64,000 nt of DNA, taken from positions 186,001-250,000 of the forward strand of contig JASBVF010000047.1 of NCBI GenBank assembly GCA_030147525.1, in the 5' to 3' direction. The notes under the pieces were generated by a model, which worked only from the letters and a program-made list of their open reading frames with translations, ran no database searches and was not told the DNA's origin. The translations under genes and the position numbers were made by a program. The first letter of the stretch is position 1. Each line of letters opens with the position of its first letter. Below are positions 25,009-32,835 of the stretch, one piece after another. This DNA comes from Bacteroidota bacterium. GTDB taxonomy: Bacteria; Bacteroidota; Bacteroidia; Chitinophagales; Saprospiraceae.

Positions 25009-25464
25009 ATGAAATATCCGTTTTTCAAGAGCTTTCTCGTTTTACTTTTTTTCACCACCCAACTCTCTCGCCCCGACGCCCAAACGGTCATCGACTGGAA
25101 CCTGCTGGCCGATGTCAAGTTCAACCAAAAATACGCTGACGAACTGGGCATCACTTACGACGAGGCTGTTTTTGGAAAATGGGTCATGCCCTTCGACGGA
25201 AAGGAAGTTCGAATCACCGGTTTCATGATCCCGTTGGATGGGATGGGCTTTTCCTGGGTTTTATCCCGCAACCCCAATTCGAGTTGCTTTTTCTGCGGCG
25301 GCGCCGGCCCGGAAACCGTCATCGAACTGCGACTGAAACCCTCCGCCATTAAAAAATATAAACTGGACGAACGCCGCACCTTTAAAGGCATCCTGAAACT
25401 GAACCGTGAAAACATGGATCACCTGACCTACATGCTGATGGAAGCGGAACCGGTAGGCGAGTAG
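25009..25464 (+). CDS. DUF3299-like secreted protein
   Basis: 151 residues from the ATG at 25009 (MKYPFFKSFLVLLFFTTQLS, signal peptide ending PDAQ). The mature part shows the family core: GKEVRITGFMIPLD followed after about 12 residues by a SSCFFCGGAGPETVIEL segment with a CxxC pair. The fold is probably a small beta-barrel; the family has no established function and occurs near metal or transport genes in some genomes. An in-frame ATG at 24889 would pull in repeat-array codons, so it is rejected. The last codons (PVGE) overlap the left arm of an inverted repeat. Confidence 0.75.
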   Translation: MKYPFFKSFLVLLFFTTQLSRPDAQTVIDWNLLADVKFNQKYADELGITYDEAVFGKWVMPFDGKEVRITGFMIPLDGMGFSWVLSRNPNSSCFFCGGAGPETVIELRLKPSAIKKYKLDERRTFKGILKLNRENMDHLTYMLMEAEPVGE

Positions 25465-25539
25465 GCCAATAGGCCGGTAGGCGAGTAGTTTCAACGCTTG
25501 CTTACCGGCCTACTGGCCTACCTGCCTACTCGCCTACTG
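25453..25539. repeat. Imperfect inverted repeat made of GTAGGC/CGAGTAG words, overlapping a stop codon
   Basis: Left arm 25453-25488 and right arm 25502-25539 are built from TAGGCGAG, TAGGCC and TAGGCCGG words and their complements. The left arm begins inside the last codons of the DUF3299-like gene (the GTAGGCGAGTAG that encodes VGE-stop is itself the repeated word). It lies just upstream of the GH2 gene. Confidence 0.75.
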
Positions 25540-25559
25540 AACTTAAATATCAACTTTAC

Positions 25560-27986
25560 ATGCGTTTTTTCCTCACACTTTCGATCACCTTACTGTTTGT
25601 TTTTCAACAGTTTACAACCAACGCCCAGCAGGAATGGCGGGTTGCCCGCACTCCGCTGACTACGCCCTGGACGGCAGATGTTTCTCCTGAAAATGCATTG
25701 CCTGAATACCCCCGCCCACAGATGGTTCGCCAGGATTGGCTCAACCTGAACGGCCTTTGGGATTTCACCATGTTCAACCAGGAAACGGACAAAGTGGTCA
25801 AACAAGCTCCAATTCTGGTACCTTACCCCGTCGAGTCGGCGCTGTCCGGCATTGGCTGGAAAGTGGAGCCGAAACACCTGCTCGCTTACCGCCGGAAGGT
25901 AGCGATACCTGAAAAATGGAAAGGACAGCGGATTCTGCTGCACTTCGGAGCGGTGGACTGGGAAACGGAGGTATTTATCAACGGTAAAAGCGTGGGCAAA
26001 CACCGGGGTGGCTACGACAGTTTTTCCTTCGACATCACGGACCACGTAACCTGGACCGGCGAGCAGGACATTCTGGTGCAGGTCACCGATCCGACCGATC
26101 AGGGCGAGCAGCCCATCGGCAAGCAACGCCTCGAGCCGGGTGGCATCTGGTACACTGCCACAAGCGGCATCTGGCAAACAGTCTGGCTGGAACCGGTGCC
26201 CAAAACCTACATCCGCAGTTTTGAAATTTTTCCCGACATTGACCGGAACAGGGTGCTCGTAAAAGTGGAAACCGCCGGCGATGATAAAAACAAAGTCCGG
26301 GTCACCGCCCGAACGCTGGAAAACGGAAAGCGTATCTCCGAAGGATCCGGTAAATCCGGCACGCCGCTGCTCCTTGGCCTCAACGATGTTCACCTCTGGA
26401 CACCCGAAGACCCCTACCTCTACGATCTGGAAATCGACCTCGGCCCCGGTGGCGACAAGGTGAAAGTTTATTTTGCCATGCGTAAAATATCCCTCGGCAA
26501 AGACAATCAGGGCATCACACGGCTCATGCTCAACAATGAATTTGTGTTCCAGCTCGGGCCGCTCGATCAGGGCTTTTTCCCTGACGGGCTTTACACCCCG
26601 CCCACGGAAGCGGCCATGATTTACGATCTTGAGTTGCTCAAATCGCTGGGTTTCAATATGATACGGAAACACGTGAAGGTAGAGCCGGAACGCTGGTACT
26701 ACCTCTGCGATAAAATGGGCTTTCTCGTCTGGCAGGACATGCCGAGCGCCCGAAATGAGTCGCAGGCCGCACAGTTTCAATTCATGACTGAGTTGCAGGC
26801 AATGGTTACAAATCTGATCAACCACCCCTGCATCGTGATGTGGGTGCCGTTCAACGAAGGCTGGGGGCAGTTTGACACGGAAAAAATCGTGGCACGCATC
26901 CGCCAGTGGGACGACAGCCGCCTCGTAAACAATGCCTCCGGCTGGACGGACATGGGGGCAGGCGATGTCATCGACATCCACTACTACCCCGGCCCGAGCA
27001 GCCCAAAACCGGAGCAAAACCGGGCCGCCGTGCTTGGTGAGTTTGGTGGTCTCGGCTTGAACGTGCAAGGGCATCAGTGGACAACCGAAGGCTGGGGTTA
27101 CGAGCTGAAAACCTCGCCGGAAGAGTTGCTGGAAAAATACGAAGACCTCTATCGCCGGCTGTTGCCGCTCATCGAAACGGAGGGCCTCAGCGCTGCCGTT
27201 TACACCCAAACCTCTGACATTGAAACGGAGAATAACGGTCTGGTAACTTACGACCGGAAAATTGTAAAAATGGATCCCTCGCTGGTAGCGCTGGCTCATC
27301 AGGGGAAAATTCCTCCGAAGCCCGTCAATCCGGCTCGGATTTTTACCAAAAAAACAACAATACCGCTTACGGGTACCGCAGCAGGAGCAACCATCGAGTA
27401 CGCTATCGAAAACAAAAAGCCGGGCCTGAACTGGATGGAATACAAGGAACCTGTAGAGTTGAAAAAATCATCGACCATCGTGACACGTGCAACCTGGCCC
27501 GACAGTGTGCGGAGCCATACGCAGCGTTACACTTTTACAAAAGTTAAAGCAATGAAACCCAAGGCGCCGAAAAACCTGACGCCGGGAGTCACGGTCAAAA
27601 TTTACGAAGGCTCATGGGACAAACTGCCGGATTTCAAGATGCTGCAACCGGTTGAGCAACTGACCGTCAGTAAGTTAGGTTTGAGTGAAATTAAGCGGCA
27701 GGAAAACTTCGGAGCCGTGTTCGAAGCCTACTTTGAAGCACCGGAAACAGGCGTTTACACTTTCCACCTTCGCTCCGACGACGGCTCCCGGCTGAGCATC
27801 GGCAGCAAGTTGTTGATCGAAAATGATGGGATTCACGGCATGAAAGAAGTGGCGGGCAGTGCAGCTTTGAAACAAGGCGGACATGCGCTGCGACTGGAAT
27901 TTTTTCAAAAACTGGGCGGTGTCGGGCTTGAGTTTTGGGTGGAAAACGAGCGGGGCGAGCGATTGGAGGCAGTGATTTTGCATTGA
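25560..27986 (+). CDS. Glycoside hydrolase family 2 enzyme with C-terminal chitobiase-like and PA14 domains
   Basis: 808 residues with a signal peptide (LLFVFQQFTTNAQ). GH2 modules in order: sugar-binding jelly roll (RQDWLNLNGLWDF; VFINGKSVGKHRGGYDSFSF), Ig-like domain and TIM barrel. The acid/base is Glu433 in VPFNEGWGQ and the nucleophile Glu494 in VLGEFGG. After the barrel a segment around 600-660 resembles the chitobiase C-terminal Ig-like domain (PLTGTAAGATIEYAIENK). It ends with a PA14-like module (AYFEAPETGVYTFHLRSDDGS). It hydrolyses a beta-linked glycoside outside the cytoplasm; GH2 covers beta-galactosidase, mannosidase and glucuronidase, and I cannot choose. No polysaccharide-utilisation SusC/D pair is adjacent. 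Confidence 0.9.
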   Translation: MRFFLTLSITLLFVFQQFTTNAQQEWRVARTPLTTPWTADVSPENALPEYPRPQMVRQDWLNLNGLWDFTMFNQETDKVVKQAPILVPYPVESALSGIGWKVEPKHLLAYRRKVAIPEKWKGQRILLHFGAVDWETEVFINGKSVGKHRGGYDSFSFDITDHVTWTGEQDILVQVTDPTDQGEQPIGKQRLEPGGIWYTATSGIWQTVWLEPVPKTYIRSFEIFPDIDRNRVLVKVETAGDDKNKVRVTARTLENGKRISEGSGKSGTPLLLGLNDVHLWTPEDPYLYDLEIDLGPGGDKVKVYFAMRKISLGKDNQGITRLMLNNEFVFQLGPLDQGFFPDGLYTPPTEAAMIYDLELLKSLGFNMIRKHVKVEPERWYYLCDKMGFLVWQDMPSARNESQAAQFQFMTELQAMVTNLINHPCIVMWVPFNEGWGQFDTEKIVARIRQWDDSRLVNNASGWTDMGAGDVIDIHYYPGPSSPKPEQNRAAVLGEFGGLGLNVQGHQWTTEGWGYELKTSPEELLEKYEDLYRRLLPLIETEGLSAAVYTQTSDIETENNGLVTYDRKIVKMDPSLVALAHQGKIPPKPVNPARIFTKKTTIPLTGTAAGATIEYAIENKKPGLNWMEYKEPVELKKSSTIVTRATWPDSVRSHTQRYTFTKVKAMKPKAPKNLTPGVTVKIYEGSWDKLPDFKMLQPVEQLTVSKLGLSEIKRQENFGAVFEAYFEAPETGVYTFHLRSDDGSRLSIGSKLLIENDGIHGMKEVAGSAALKQGGHALRLEFFQKLGGVGLEFWVENERGERLEAVILH

Positions 27987-28000
27987 TTTTTTTGAGGCGA

Positions 28001-28029
28001 ATGCAACCCTTTCGCCCACTTGGCTACCT
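28001..28029 (+). promoter_or_regulatory. Candidate ECF-sigma promoter, site 1 (CotH-like gene)
   Basis: ATGCAACC at 28001-28008, 17-base gap, ACCT at 28026-28029. The same two blocks with exactly the same spacing occur at 30515-30543 and 32697-32725, all on the plus strand and all upstream of genes in this cluster. The gene start is 82 bases downstream. Confidence 0.65.
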
Positions 28030-28111
28030 GAGGGGAATTAAACGATCAGCGATTTCGCACGTCTGACCAGTGCGGACCCTGCCTGTTTATTACAGTCATA
28101 AAAATTCCATC

Positions 28112-30505
28112 ATGAAAAAATCCTGTATCCCCCTCATTTCATGCTTGATGCTCATGCTTTCGCTCTCCATTTTTTTGGTTAAAACGGAAGCGCAAAACCT
28201 GCCTGAACAAATCCATTTCTCTGACGATAACCGGCGGCTTATCACCGGTGGCCTGCCCGTGGAAGGTTTTTACGACGAGTCGGTGGTGAACACCATCGAG
28301 CTATGGTTTGATCAGCCAAACTACTGGACGTTGCTGACCGGAAATTACGCCAGCGGTGCAGACATTCCTGCGTTGATCATCATCAATGGCGATACGCTGG
28401 AAAGCCCGGCGGGTGTGCATTTTAAAGGGCAAACTTCCTATCTGCAGTTGCCTGCCAACACGCAAAAAATGTCCTTCTCCATCTCGCTGGATTTTGTGGA
28501 CAGCAATCAGGATTACGAAGGTTACGAAGCACTCAACCTTAACAACTGCTTCGACGACCCTTCATTTATGCGGGAAGTGGTGTACTACCACCAGGGGCGC
28601 AGGCACATTCCGATTGCCAAGGCGAATTTTTCACACCTATATATTAACGGTGAAAACTGGGGCCTCTACCCAAGTATTCAGCAGCTCAACGGCGACTTTT
28701 TTAAAGAATGGTTTCTCAGCAACGACGGCACTCGCTGGCGGGCATTGAAAACGGTTGGCGGCGGCCCCGGTGGTGGCGGCCCCGGAACGGGCGGTCCATT
28801 TGGTACCGGCTATTCCTCCCTCAACTGGCTCGGTACTTCTGATACGACTGAATACAAAAAATATTACACCCTGAAAAAAGCCAAAAAAGCCAACCCCTGG
28901 GATGATCTCGTCAACGTTTGCGATGTGCTGAACAACACACCGCTGAGCAGTCTGGAAACTGCCCTTCAGCCTGTACTCGATGTTGACCGGACATTGTGGA
29001 TGCTGGCCACGGAGATCATTTTTGCAGATGACGATAGTTACGTCCACAAAGGCGGCATGGACTACTATCTTTACTGGGAGCCTGAAACCGGCCGCATGAC
29101 AACGCAGGAGGTGGATGGCAATACTTGCATGAAATTGAATTTTGCTGTCTGGAGCCCGTTTTATCATGAAACGGATGCACGCTTTGCCCTGCTCAACCGC
29201 CTGCTGGGCGTGCCGGAATTGCGGCAACGCTACCTTGCCCACATGCGCACGATCATTGAGCAGTCATTGGTACAGGAGGAAGTGGATGCTCTCATCGAGC
29301 AGTATTTTTCGCTGGTGGACGGCATCGTGCAGGCTGATCCGAAAAAACTGTACAGCTACAACGAATTTCTTTCCGAAAAAGAAACTCTCAAAAACTTCGT
29401 CATGCAGCGCCGGAATTTTCTTTTAAACAATGCTGCGGTAAATGTGCAGGGGCCGGCCATTTCGGATGCTGTTTTCTCCGTTGACGGCATTCCCTTCGCT
29501 GCTCCGGATGCCGGGCAGGAGGTGTCAGTGACGGCGACGGTGAACAGTGCTCTCGGAATTTCAAAAGTAAACCTGTACTACGCCCCCGGATTTGTGGGTG
29601 GTTTTGAAAAAACGCAGATGTACGACGATGGCAACCACGGCGACGGTGCGGCGGGCGACGGCGTGTTTGGCGGAACGATTCCCGGTTTCAGGAACGGCAG
29701 CTACGTCCGTTTTTACATCGAGGCAGCGGCCAACAATGCTGCAAAGACAGTTACCTACCATCCTGCCGGAGCGGAGCACGATGTGTTCATTTATCAGGTC
29801 AATATTTCCAGTTACATCCCCAGCGAAGTGGTCATCAATGAAATAATGGCGTCCAACGATCAGGCAGTGGCGGATCAGAACGGCGAGTTTGACGACTGGA
29901 TCGAGCTGTTCAATAACTCCCAATTCACCGTTGACCTTAGCGGCTGGCACCTGACGGATGACATCAATAATCTGACGAAATGGACCTTCCCGCAGGGATC
30001 AACCATCGGCGGCGAAAGTTACCTCATCGTCTGGGCGGATGAAGATGGAAGCCAGGCTGGCCTGCACGCCAATTTCAAACTCGCCGCCGGCGGCGAACAG
30101 TTGTACCTCGTCGACCCCGAACTAAACATCGGACAGGAGGTCATTTTCGGTCAGCAGGAAACGGACATGGGCTATGCCCGCATTCCCAACGGAACCGGCG
30201 ATTTTGTTGTCAAAAATCCAACTTTCAACGGCCACAACGAAGGCATCACTGCTGCGGGCGAGGTTCAGGGACATGCTTCCGGCTTCACCCTTTTCCCTAA
30301 TCCGGTGAGTGGCCGGGTGACCGTACGGCCGGATTTTCAATTGCCTGAAATGCTGGCGGTGGTGAATGCGCTGGGTCAGGTATTTTATCAAAATGAAATT
30401 TTGGGTGAAACGCAGATAAATGTAAGCGATTGGGAGTCAGGGATTTATTTTGTTAAATTGGGTGACGAGGTGAAGAAACTAATCGTGAGCGGCATTAGAA
30501 ATTAA
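28112..30505 (+). CDS. CotH-kinase-like surface protein with lamin-tail domain and T9SS type A sorting domain
   Basis: 797 residues from the ATG at 28112. A signal peptide precedes a CotH-like domain (VHFKGQTSYLQLP, MSFSISLDFVD, ALNLNNCFDDPSFMREVVYY). CotH proteins are atypical kinases that phosphorylate secreted proteins. The segment EIIFADDDSYVHKGGMDYYL with the later TQEVDGNTCMKLNF may hold the catalytic acidic residues. A Gly-rich loop GGGPGGGGPG interrupts the domain. A lamin-tail (LTD) domain starts VVINEIMASNDQAV, and the last 80 residues (FTLFPNPVSGRVTVRP to the end) form a type A T9SS sorting domain. A TGCAACC-type promoter lies upstream. Kinase activity is untested and a purely structural role is possible. 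Confidence 0.85.
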   Translation: MKKSCIPLISCLMLMLSLSIFLVKTEAQNLPEQIHFSDDNRRLITGGLPVEGFYDESVVNTIELWFDQPNYWTLLTGNYASGADIPALIIINGDTLESPAGVHFKGQTSYLQLPANTQKMSFSISLDFVDSNQDYEGYEALNLNNCFDDPSFMREVVYYHQGRRHIPIAKANFSHLYINGENWGLYPSIQQLNGDFFKEWFLSNDGTRWRALKTVGGGPGGGGPGTGGPFGTGYSSLNWLGTSDTTEYKKYYTLKKAKKANPWDDLVNVCDVLNNTPLSSLETALQPVLDVDRTLWMLATEIIFADDDSYVHKGGMDYYLYWEPETGRMTTQEVDGNTCMKLNFAVWSPFYHETDARFALLNRLLGVPELRQRYLAHMRTIIEQSLVQEEVDALIEQYFSLVDGIVQADPKKLYSYNEFLSEKETLKNFVMQRRNFLLNNAAVNVQGPAISDAVFSVDGIPFAAPDAGQEVSVTATVNSALGISKVNLYYAPGFVGGFEKTQMYDDGNHGDGAAGDGVFGGTIPGFRNGSYVRFYIEAAANNAAKTVTYHPAGAEHDVFIYQVNISSYIPSEVVINEIMASNDQAVADQNGEFDDWIELFNNSQFTVDLSGWHLTDDINNLTKWTFPQGSTIGGESYLIVWADEDGSQAGLHANFKLAAGGEQLYLVDPELNIGQEVIFGQQETDMGYARIPNGTGDFVVKNPTFNGHNEGITAAGEVQGHASGFTLFPNPVSGRVTVRPDFQLPEMLAVVNALGQVFYQNEILGETQINVSDWESGIYFVKLGDEVKKLIVSGIRN

Positions 30506-30514
30506 ACGCATCCC

Positions 30515-30543
30515 ATGCAACCCTTTTGCTCATTTCTCCACCT
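30515..30543 (+). promoter_or_regulatory. Candidate ECF-sigma promoter, site 2 (sigma factor gene itself)
   Basis: ATGCAACC at 30515-30522, 17-base gap, ACCT at 30540-30543, ending 24 bases before the sigma factor start. Autoregulation of ECF sigma genes from such a promoter is the rule in this class. Confidence 0.7.
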
Positions 30544-30567
30544 ACGGCATAAACTGACCAAAATTAA

Positions 30568-31113
30568 ATGACGGAGCACCAGCAAGACATCCTGAAAGCG
30601 TGCAAGAAAGGAGACCGGCTCGCTCAGCGGAAGCTTTACGAACATTTCAAAAGTAAAATGTACGTCGTATGCCTGCGCTATGCGAACAACCGGCAGGACG
30701 CCGAGGATATTTTGCAGGAGGGTTTCATCAAGGTGTTCAGGGATTTGCATCAATACCGGGGAGCGGGCAGCTTCGAAGGCTGGGTCAGGAAAGTAATCCT
30801 GCGGACTGCACTCCAGTATTTGCGGCAGCAAAAAAATTTCCTCCCCACAACTGACCTTGACGGACAAGCTTACAAACTGGGCGAAGAAGACGTGATTTTC
30901 GAAGAGGAAAATGAAATGGCGAAAATACTGCTCAAACTCATGCACCAAATGCCGCCGGGCTTTCGAGCCGTCCTCAACCTCTACGTGCTGGAGGGTTACA
31001 CGCACCCGATGATTGCCGAGGAATTGGGGATTTCGGTAGGAACCTCAAAATCGCAACTGAACCGTGCCAAAGCTTTTTTGAAAAATTTGCTGGAAAAAAA
31101 TCTGGCAGGCTAA
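30568..31113 (+). CDS. ECF-family RNA polymerase sigma factor
   Basis: 181 residues. Region 2 is seen in QRKLYEHFKSKMYVVCLRYA, NNRQDAEDILQEGFIKVFRD and YRGAGSFEGWVRKVILRTAL; region 4 in MPPGFRAVLNLYVLEGYTHP followed by MIAEELGISVGTSKSQLNRA. Regions 1.1 and 3 are missing, as in group 4 sigma factors. The following gene, 25 bases downstream, encodes a membrane protein with an N-terminal cytoplasmic segment and is its likely anti-sigma partner. It probably drives its own gene, the CotH-like gene and the PepSY-like gene, judged by three identical-spacing upstream sites. Confidence 0.93.
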   Translation: MTEHQQDILKACKKGDRLAQRKLYEHFKSKMYVVCLRYANNRQDAEDILQEGFIKVFRDLHQYRGAGSFEGWVRKVILRTALQYLRQQKNFLPTTDLDGQAYKLGEEDVIFEEENEMAKILLKLMHQMPPGFRAVLNLYVLEGYTHPMIAEELGISVGTSKSQLNRAKAFLKNLLEKNLAG

Positions 31114-31138
31114 AACTGAACCGCCTAAACCATTCGAT

Positions 31139-32680
31139 ATGGATGATAAATTACCTAACGACAAGCTGGAGGATTTTCTGAAAAAATCCTTCGAGGACTA
31201 CACCGAAAGTCCACCGGACGACTTGTGGGATAAAATTGAGGGAGGCCTTGGAGCTGCCCCGGTGGTGAAGCCATTCTTCTTTCGGGGTTGGTGGATAGCG
31301 GCAGCGGCGGCTGTTGTGGTAGGTATTTTCGTGGCGCAGCATTTTTATTTTGAAAACAAAATCGAGCGCCTGACGAAGGAGTTGAAGCAAAACAAGGTAG
31401 AACTTCAAGAGTCGGAAACGGAAAAGCCGACCGGTAACAATTTTCAAACTCAAAACTTGGAAAATGAGTCTGACACGCCACGGGAAAGCATCCCGCAGGC
31501 ATCTTCCGGTCCTGCGCTGAAGCCATCCGGCGGCCAGGAGTTTTTTGATAAAAAACTACCTGCCACGGCGGGGAAATCAACGGTAAGCAACGGCAATTTT
31601 TCAACTAAAAAAACAAATAAGCAAACTGAAATCGCCAGTGAAAATATTGACAATGAAGTAGTTAGTTCCCTGAAATCTAATGAAGCAAGCCCCTCCACCC
31701 GTCAAATGGAAACAGTGGTAACTGATGTACCGAATTTGGTTTCTAACCCTGTTTCTTCCGAGACACTTACACTCGCAGCGCCTTCACTGTTGGAAGTGCT
31801 CAACGCTAAAGTGCAAACGGAACAAATCACAACCCCAAAACCAAACTTATACCCTGCGCCGACGGACCCGCTTCGCCAAACCCGCCTGACGACAGGCGTT
31901 CGGGTGATGCCGATGGCCACCTGGGAGCGGATCAATGAGGTGAGGCCTGCAATGTTCCCCAACCGGCCCGGACGTCCGGAGAAGTTTTTCAACAATCAGC
32001 AACAGGTATCCGGCCAAGTACTGGCCGCCGGTGCTACGCTGGAATACGAATTGGATGACCGGCTGAGCCTGGTGAGCGGTTTGGACTATTTCCGGACGGA
32101 AACTACCTCCCGGCATCGCTCGGAGTTCATGTTCAAGGAGCGGAAAATGCCAATGCCCGGCAACCCCGCCAACCGGCATGACTTCAATTACAACCTCAAC
32201 ACCTCCTCCGGGCTGGTGGAAGTGGATGTTAGAGTGGAAGCGACTAACCCCAGCCTGCCTGTTCCGGACAATGAAATTTTGGCGTTCGAGGTTAAAACAG
32301 ATAAAACTATGACAAGCCTTAGCGTTCCGCTGGCGCTGAAATACAGCATCGGCAGGGGCCGGCTTCACGGATACCTCAAAGGCGGGATTGCCGCCAACTT
32401 TCTGCTGAACCAATCTTTCAACATTTCAGAAATTCGGTCGCTGAACAACCGCTTCAGGGTCAGTCCTGTGCGACCCATGCGAGGCCAGCCACAAAACCTG
32501 CGCACGGTTTCAATGAGCTATCTCGCAGCGGCAGGCGTGGAATACGACCTGACCCGTTCGCTGAGCGTGAATCTGGAGCCAACCTTCATGGGCAGCCTGA
32601 GCAGCCAGCACTCGGCGAATTTTATCCGCTCCAATAATTACATGGCGGGGGTGAGCGCCGGATTGAGTTATGTTTTTTAA
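31139..32680 (+). CDS. Putative anti-sigma protein: cytoplasmic segment, one membrane helix, long linker, C-terminal barrel-like domain
   Basis: 513 residues, 25 bases after the sigma gene, so co-transcribed. Residues 1-45 are a charged cytoplasmic segment (KLEDFLKKSFEDYTESPPDD followed by LWDKIEGGL) of the type found in sigma partners. Residues about 50-70 form one membrane helix (WWIAAAAAVVVGIFVAQHFY), then a coiled-coil-like stretch (KIERLTKELKQNKVELQESE) and about 150 residues of Ser/Thr/Pro/Asn-rich linker. The last 230 residues have alternating amphipathic strands and end NYMAGVSAGLSYVF, like an outer-membrane barrel. There is no cleavable signal peptide. It could connect an envelope sensor to the sigma factor; this is inference from layout. 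Confidence 0.7.
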   Translation: MDDKLPNDKLEDFLKKSFEDYTESPPDDLWDKIEGGLGAAPVVKPFFFRGWWIAAAAAVVVGIFVAQHFYFENKIERLTKELKQNKVELQESETEKPTGNNFQTQNLENESDTPRESIPQASSGPALKPSGGQEFFDKKLPATAGKSTVSNGNFSTKKTNKQTEIASENIDNEVVSSLKSNEASPSTRQMETVVTDVPNLVSNPVSSETLTLAAPSLLEVLNAKVQTEQITTPKPNLYPAPTDPLRQTRLTTGVRVMPMATWERINEVRPAMFPNRPGRPEKFFNNQQQVSGQVLAAGATLEYELDDRLSLVSGLDYFRTETTSRHRSEFMFKERKMPMPGNPANRHDFNYNLNTSSGLVEVDVRVEATNPSLPVPDNEILAFEVKTDKTMTSLSVPLALKYSIGRGRLHGYLKGGIAANFLLNQSFNISEIRSLNNRFRVSPVRPMRGQPQNLRTVSMSYLAAAGVEYDLTRSLSVNLEPTFMGSLSSQHSANFIRSNNYMAGVSAGLSYVF

Positions 32681-32696
32681 AAAAAAGTAAAAAAAC

Positions 32697-32725
32697 ATGC
32701 AACCATTCAGGCCCATTTGCCACCT
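32697..32725 (+). promoter_or_regulatory. Candidate ECF-sigma promoter, site 3 (PepSY-like gene)
   Basis: ATGCAACC at 32697-32704, 17-base gap, ACCT at 32722-32725. The PepSY-like lipoprotein starts 110 bases downstream. Confidence 0.65.
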
Positions 32726-32835
32726 AAGTCAGTGTTAAATTGCTTGTTTGGTTTGGGTGAAAACCAATGCACAGATCAAGCGAAAGCAATTCAAAAATCA
32801 TTCATCTTTTCTAACCACAAAATCTCTTTTAAATT

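Noticed and set aside
25590-27299. 569-codon open frame antisense to the glycosidase
   Set aside because: It is a shadow of the GH2 gene; no start context, no recognisable domain, and the sense frame has all catalytic motifs.
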